DNA of 64,000 nucleotides. Source: Fontibacter flavus. Lineage in GTDB: Bacteria > Bacteroidota > Bacteroidia > Cytophagales > Cyclobacteriaceae. The stretch lies in assembly GCF_042432905.1 (NCBI RefSeq), contig NZ_JBHLWI010000033.1:27954-91953 (forward strand), given 5' to 3'. A program made the translations under genes and the position numbers. Positions 61,058-64,000 of this stretch are shown piece by piece; within the stretch, counting starts at the first letter, position 1; each line of letters begins with the position of its first letter. Under the pieces are notes generated by a model. The model had not been told where the DNA came from. It was given only the letters and a program-made list of their open reading frames with translations, and searched no databases.

Positions 61058-62677
61058 ATGGGCTTTCAAAGAAAAATAGAAATTATGGATACTACCCTGA
61101 GGGATGGGGAACAGACCTCTGGTGTCTCCTTTCTGCCTTCTGAGAAACTTCAGGTCGCCAAATTGCTTTTGGAGGAACTGAAAGTGGATAGGATTGAAGT
61201 TGCCTCGGCCCGTGTGTCGGAAGGTGAGATGGAAGGTGTTAAAAAAATTACCCATTGGGCAGCTGAAAAAGGATATTTAGACAGGATTGAGGTATTGGGT
61301 TTTGTGGATACCCCTGCCTCTGTGGACTGGATTACTGAGGCAGGAGGACGGGTATTGAATCTGTTGACCAAAGGTTCATTGAATCACCTTACACACCAAT
61401 TGCGAAAGAGCAAAGAGCAGCATTTTGCTGAAATTGAAGAAAGCGTGGCCTATGCACGATCGAAGGGTATTGAAGTGAATGTTTACCTAGAAGATTGGTC
61501 CAATGGTATGAGGAACTCTTTGGAATATACCATGGAATTGATCAATATGTTGGCCAATAATCAGGTCCGCAGAATCATGTTGCCTGATACGCTTGGACTG
61601 TTGAGTCCCAAAGAAGTGACTTATTTTGTCAAAATGATCACCATCGAATTTCCTGATGTGCATTTTGATTTTCATGCCCATAATGACTATGACCTATCTG
61701 TTGCCAACGTGCTGGAAGCCATCTGTAATGGCGTCAGTGGTGTGCATACCACCGTCAATGGTCTAGGTGAGCGAGCAGGAAATGCTCCCTTGGAGTCGGT
61801 GATTGCCGTGATCAAAGATTTTACAGATTACAAACTGAGTGTCAAGGAAAACAAGATTTACCGTGTCAGTAAATTGGTAGAACAGTTTTCCGGGCAGCAT
61901 ATTCCTTCCAATAAACCCGTGGTTGGAGAAAATGTATTTACCCAGACGGCTGGTATCCATGCTGATGGGGACAATAAGAAAAACCTTTATTTCAATGACC
62001 TGATGCCGGAACGATTTGGCCGCCAAAGGAAATATGCTTTGGGGAAAACTTCTGGTAAAGCCAATATTGTCAAAAACCTCCAGGAACTTGGGATTTCTTT
62101 AGAGCCTGAAGAACTGACAAAAGTTACCCAAAGGATCATCGAACTCGGAGACAAAAAAGAAAGGGTCACCACAGAGGATTTGCCTTATATCATCTCGGAT
62201 GTGCTTCAGAATAACTCCATTTCCCATCATATTTTTATAGAGGGGTATAGCCTGAGCCACAGCAAGGGTTTGAGACCTACCGTTCAGCTAAAAATGAACA
62301 TTTATGGGGAAAGTTATGAAGAAGGTTCTTCCGGAGATGGGCAATATGATGCTTTTATGAAAGCATTGAGCAAAATTTACAAATCCATTCATAAAGAGCT
62401 CCCTAAGCTGATCAATTACCATGTTACCATTCCGCCTGGAGGGAAGACTGATGCCTTCGTGGAAACCGTGATCACCTGGGATTATGGCAGGATTTTCAAA
62501 ACTAAAGGGCTGGATAGCGATCAGACAGTGGCTGCTTTGAAGGCAACTGAGAAAATGTTAAATATCATAGAACAATTGGATAGTAAGAAAACCGGTTCTG
62601 TAAAGAACCAAGATCAAAAAACAGAACAAGACAACCCAACTTTATATGGAAATGAATATCGCACTATTGCCGGGTGA
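61058..62677 (+). CDS. cimA: Citramalate synthase-like (LeuA family, Leptospira CimA type)
   Basis: A 539-residue LeuA-family enzyme, distinct from leuA in the same operon. The barrel starts MDTTLRDGEQTSGVSFLPSE, metal ligands are in FHAHNDYDLSVAN, and the C-terminal regulatory domain covers about 390-510. It closely resembles Leptospira interrogans citramalate synthase as I remember it. The residues reported there to form the pyruvate pocket (Leu81, Leu104, Tyr144) correspond to Leu80, Leu103 and Tyr143 here. This supports condensation of pyruvate with acetyl-CoA to citramalate for isoleucine. A second isopropylmalate synthase is the alternative. It overlaps leuB by 32 nt. Confidence 0.82.
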   Translation: MGFQRKIEIMDTTLRDGEQTSGVSFLPSEKLQVAKLLLEELKVDRIEVASARVSEGEMEGVKKITHWAAEKGYLDRIEVLGFVDTPASVDWITEAGGRVLNLLTKGSLNHLTHQLRKSKEQHFAEIEESVAYARSKGIEVNVYLEDWSNGMRNSLEYTMELINMLANNQVRRIMLPDTLGLLSPKEVTYFVKMITIEFPDVHFDFHAHNDYDLSVANVLEAICNGVSGVHTTVNGLGERAGNAPLESVIAVIKDFTDYKLSVKENKIYRVSKLVEQFSGQHIPSNKPVVGENVFTQTAGIHADGDNKKNLYFNDLMPERFGRQRKYALGKTSGKANIVKNLQELGISLEPEELTKVTQRIIELGDKKERVTTEDLPYIISDVLQNNSISHHIFIEGYSLSHSKGLRPTVQLKMNIYGESYEEGSSGDGQYDAFMKALSKIYKSIHKELPKLINYHVTIPPGGKTDAFVETVITWDYGRIFKTKGLDSDQTVAALKATEKMLNIIEQLDSKKTGSVKNQDQKTEQDNPTLYGNEYRTIAG

Positions 62678-63707
62678 CGGCATAGGACCTGAGGTAATTG
62701 CACAGGCCGTAAAAGTGGTCAAAGCAGTAGGAAAGAAATTTGGACATACCATACATTTTGAAGAAGCGCCCGTAGGTGCGGCGGCAATCGACCTAACAGG
62801 AGATCCATATCCTGACAATACCCATGATGTCTGTTTGAGGGCAGATGCAGTGCTTTTTGGCGCCATCGGAGATCCTAAATATGACAATGACCCCAAAGCC
62901 AAGGTTAGACCTGAGCAGGGATTGTTGAGGATGCGGCAGAAGCTGGGTTTGTTTGCCAATGTCAGGCCGACTTTCACCTTTCCTTCATTGATCCATAAAT
63001 CACCCTTGAAACTCGAAAGGGTAGAAGGCGTTGATTTTGTCTTCTTCAGGGAGTTAACAGGTGGGATTTATTTCGGCGAACCCAGAGGAAGGAATGAGCA
63101 GGGGACCAAGGCTTTTGATACCAATGTATATTCCAAAGAAGAGATCACCCGCTTGGCGAGGATGGGATTTGAGGCTGCACAGAAACGAAGAAAACTATTA
63201 ACCTGCGTGGATAAAGCCAATGTGTTGGCTACTTCCAGGTTGTGGAGGGAGACTGTACAGGAATTGGCTCCGGAATATCCTGATGTGAAGGTGGAGTATG
63301 AATTTGTGGATGCCGTGGCCATGCGCTTGATCCAATGGCCCAAAGCTTACGATGTCTTGATCACAGAGAACCTTTTTGGGGATATTTTGACCGATGAGGC
63401 ATCGGTGATTTCCGGTTCCATGGGATTGATGCCTTCGGCTTCTTTGGGTACGGATATTAAATTGTTTGAGCCCATTCACGGATCCTACCCACAGGCGGCA
63501 GGTAAAGACATTGCCAATCCATTGGCTACGGTATTGTCAGCGGCCATGATGTTTGATTATGCTTTCGGATTAAAGGAGGAAGCACAGGCCATCACCGATG
63601 TGGTGAATAAGTCTTTGGCAGAAGGAGTCGTGACAGAGGACATTGCTGAAGGCGGAAAAGCTTTTAAGACCTCTGAGGTGGGGGATTGGTTGGCGGAGAA
63701 TTTGTAG
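62646..63707 (+). CDS. leuB: 3-isopropylmalate dehydrogenase
   Basis: A 353-residue NAD-dependent oxidative decarboxylase making 2-ketoisocaproate. The N-terminus IALLPGDGIGPEV, substrate Arg residues in EQGLLRMRQKLGLFANVRP, the Mg-binding NLFGDILTDEASV and the NAD-binding HGSYPQAAGKDIANP are visible. The start overlaps the end of cimA by 32 nt. A second ATG two codons later is possible. With CimA it may also oxidise 3-methylmalate to 2-oxobutyrate. Confidence 0.96.
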   Translation: MEMNIALLPGDGIGPEVIAQAVKVVKAVGKKFGHTIHFEEAPVGAAAIDLTGDPYPDNTHDVCLRADAVLFGAIGDPKYDNDPKAKVRPEQGLLRMRQKLGLFANVRPTFTFPSLIHKSPLKLERVEGVDFVFFRELTGGIYFGEPRGRNEQGTKAFDTNVYSKEEITRLARMGFEAAQKRRKLLTCVDKANVLATSRLWRETVQELAPEYPDVKVEYEFVDAVAMRLIQWPKAYDVLITENLFGDILTDEASVISGSMGLMPSASLGTDIKLFEPIHGSYPQAAGKDIANPLATVLSAAMMFDYAFGLKEEAQAITDVVNKSLAEGVVTEDIAEGGKAFKTSEVGDWLAENL

Positions 63708-63738
63708 AAGCGAGAAGCGAGAGACGAGAAGCGAGAAA
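63706..63738. repeat. Short tandem repeat after leuB
   Basis: Units of AGAAGCGAG are repeated about four times with small variations, starting within the leuB stop codon region. No function is apparent. Confidence 0.6.
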
Positions 63739-64000
63739 TTTCGGATTTTGGAAGGCGGATGTCGAAAAGAAGGTTTAGGAAGTTTTGAACCATTAAGGAG
63801 TTAAGGGATTTAAGGGGTTCATTAAGGTTTTTTGGATTGATGTTTTCCTTGTTGCGCTGGTTAGCTAGTGTCAAAGGCTTTTCCTTGTCATACTAAGTTT
63901 GGCAAATGTAAACTGTTGCATAATTGTCAGGATATTATTTGGTTTGTCAGGTAAGCAGGGCGCTGCTACCAGGCAAAAGCAGAAGGAGTAAGAACGTTAC
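63708..64000. other. Intergenic region after leuB
   Basis: About 290 bp to the window edge hold the AGAAGCGAG array, motifs GGATTTTG and GGATGTCG, and the second copy of the 43-bp repeat. No supported open frame or convincing terminator for the leu operon was found. The operon could continue or end beyond this window. Confidence 0.55.
63784..63826. repeat. 43-bp intergenic repeat, copy 2
   Basis: It begins TTTGAACCATTAAGGAGTTA and ends GGTTCATTAAG, matching copy 1 at 40 of 43 positions. Like copy 1 it lies in the gap after a leu gene. Confidence 0.7.

Noticed and set aside
1..64000. CRISPR arrays, tRNA or rRNA genes, dif site, known riboswitches
   Set aside because: I scanned by eye for regular spaced repeats, tRNA-like cloverleaves and familiar riboswitch cores, and found nothing that could be supported.

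Overview
The window is a stretch of chromosome from a member of the Bacteroidota, most likely order Cytophagales and close to the family Cyclobacteriaceae. I infer this from gene content and sequence style, not from a database search. The pointers are a TonB receptor paired with a DUF4249 lipoprotein, DUF4290 and DUF2851 proteins, a 6-bladed-propeller lipoprotein, an OmpA protein with thrombospondin type-3 repeats, AT-rich starts without Shine-Dalgarno sequences, and promoters fitting the Bacteroidota TTTG / TAnnTTTG consensus. The region is mostly core chromosome with dense gene packing. There is one IS982-family insertion and no tRNA, rRNA or CRISPR.

Layout. 0-4 kb (minus strand): nucleoside phosphorylase, the tRNA hydroxylase trhO, a hexapeptide acyltransferase and a DUF2851 protein. 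4-6.5 kb: a TPR histidine kinase and its LuxR-type response regulator. 6.5-13.5 kb (mostly minus): pyrF, lolA, ftsK, pyrD, an outer-membrane protein gene broken by an in-frame amber codon, and xerD. 13.7-17 kb (plus): aroQ, a class V aminotransferase, marC-like, rnhA and trmN6. 17-22 kb: an IPT/kelch lipoprotein, a TonB receptor and a DUF4249 lipoprotein, probably one surface-uptake operon. 22-25 kb: saccharopine dehydrogenase-like, cdd, an esterase and UPF0158. 25-33.5 kb (minus): a Nat-type ABC exporter, an unknown exported protein, dnaJ, grpE, obgE, adk, hpt and an M42 peptidase. 33.6-40.5 kb: the OmpA-like protein, then minus-strand murA, DUF4290, a PcrA-like helicase and a lipid A-type acyltransferase. 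40.6-42.7 kb (plus): an ECF sigma factor with a small Cys-rich partner, gmk and nadD. 42.8-45.4 kb: the IS982 element, a propeller lipoprotein and a decayed Cys-rich secreted-peptide gene. 45.7-51.8 kb: an ECF sigma factor coupled to a GT2 glycosyltransferase, tgt, an LptF/LptG permease, an EamA transporter, an orphan ribbon-helix-helix protein and ispE.

52-63.7 kb is a complete branched-chain amino acid operon: ilvD-ilvB-ilvN-ilvC-leuA-leuC-leuD-cimA-leuB. It is preceded by what reads as a classical transcription attenuator. A 17-residue leader peptide (MFNIVTPLSFIILIYNK) has seven Ile/Val/Leu residues. Its stop codon is followed at once by an antiterminator arm that can pair over nine bases with the 5' arm of a strong intrinsic terminator just before ilvD. 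The gene between leuD and leuB resembles Leptospira-type citramalate synthase and keeps its Leu/Leu/Tyr pyruvate pocket. No threonine deaminase (ilvA) lies in the cluster. Together this suggests that isoleucine can be made from pyruvate through citramalate, with LeuCD and LeuB serving both the leucine and isoleucine routes.

Other points of note: MurA has Asp where most bacteria have the fosfomycin-target Cys; DnaJ keeps only two of the usual four CxxCxGxG zinc motifs; and a 43-bp intergenic repeat occurs on either side of the cimA-leuB pair. The attenuator is the most system-like and least expected feature.
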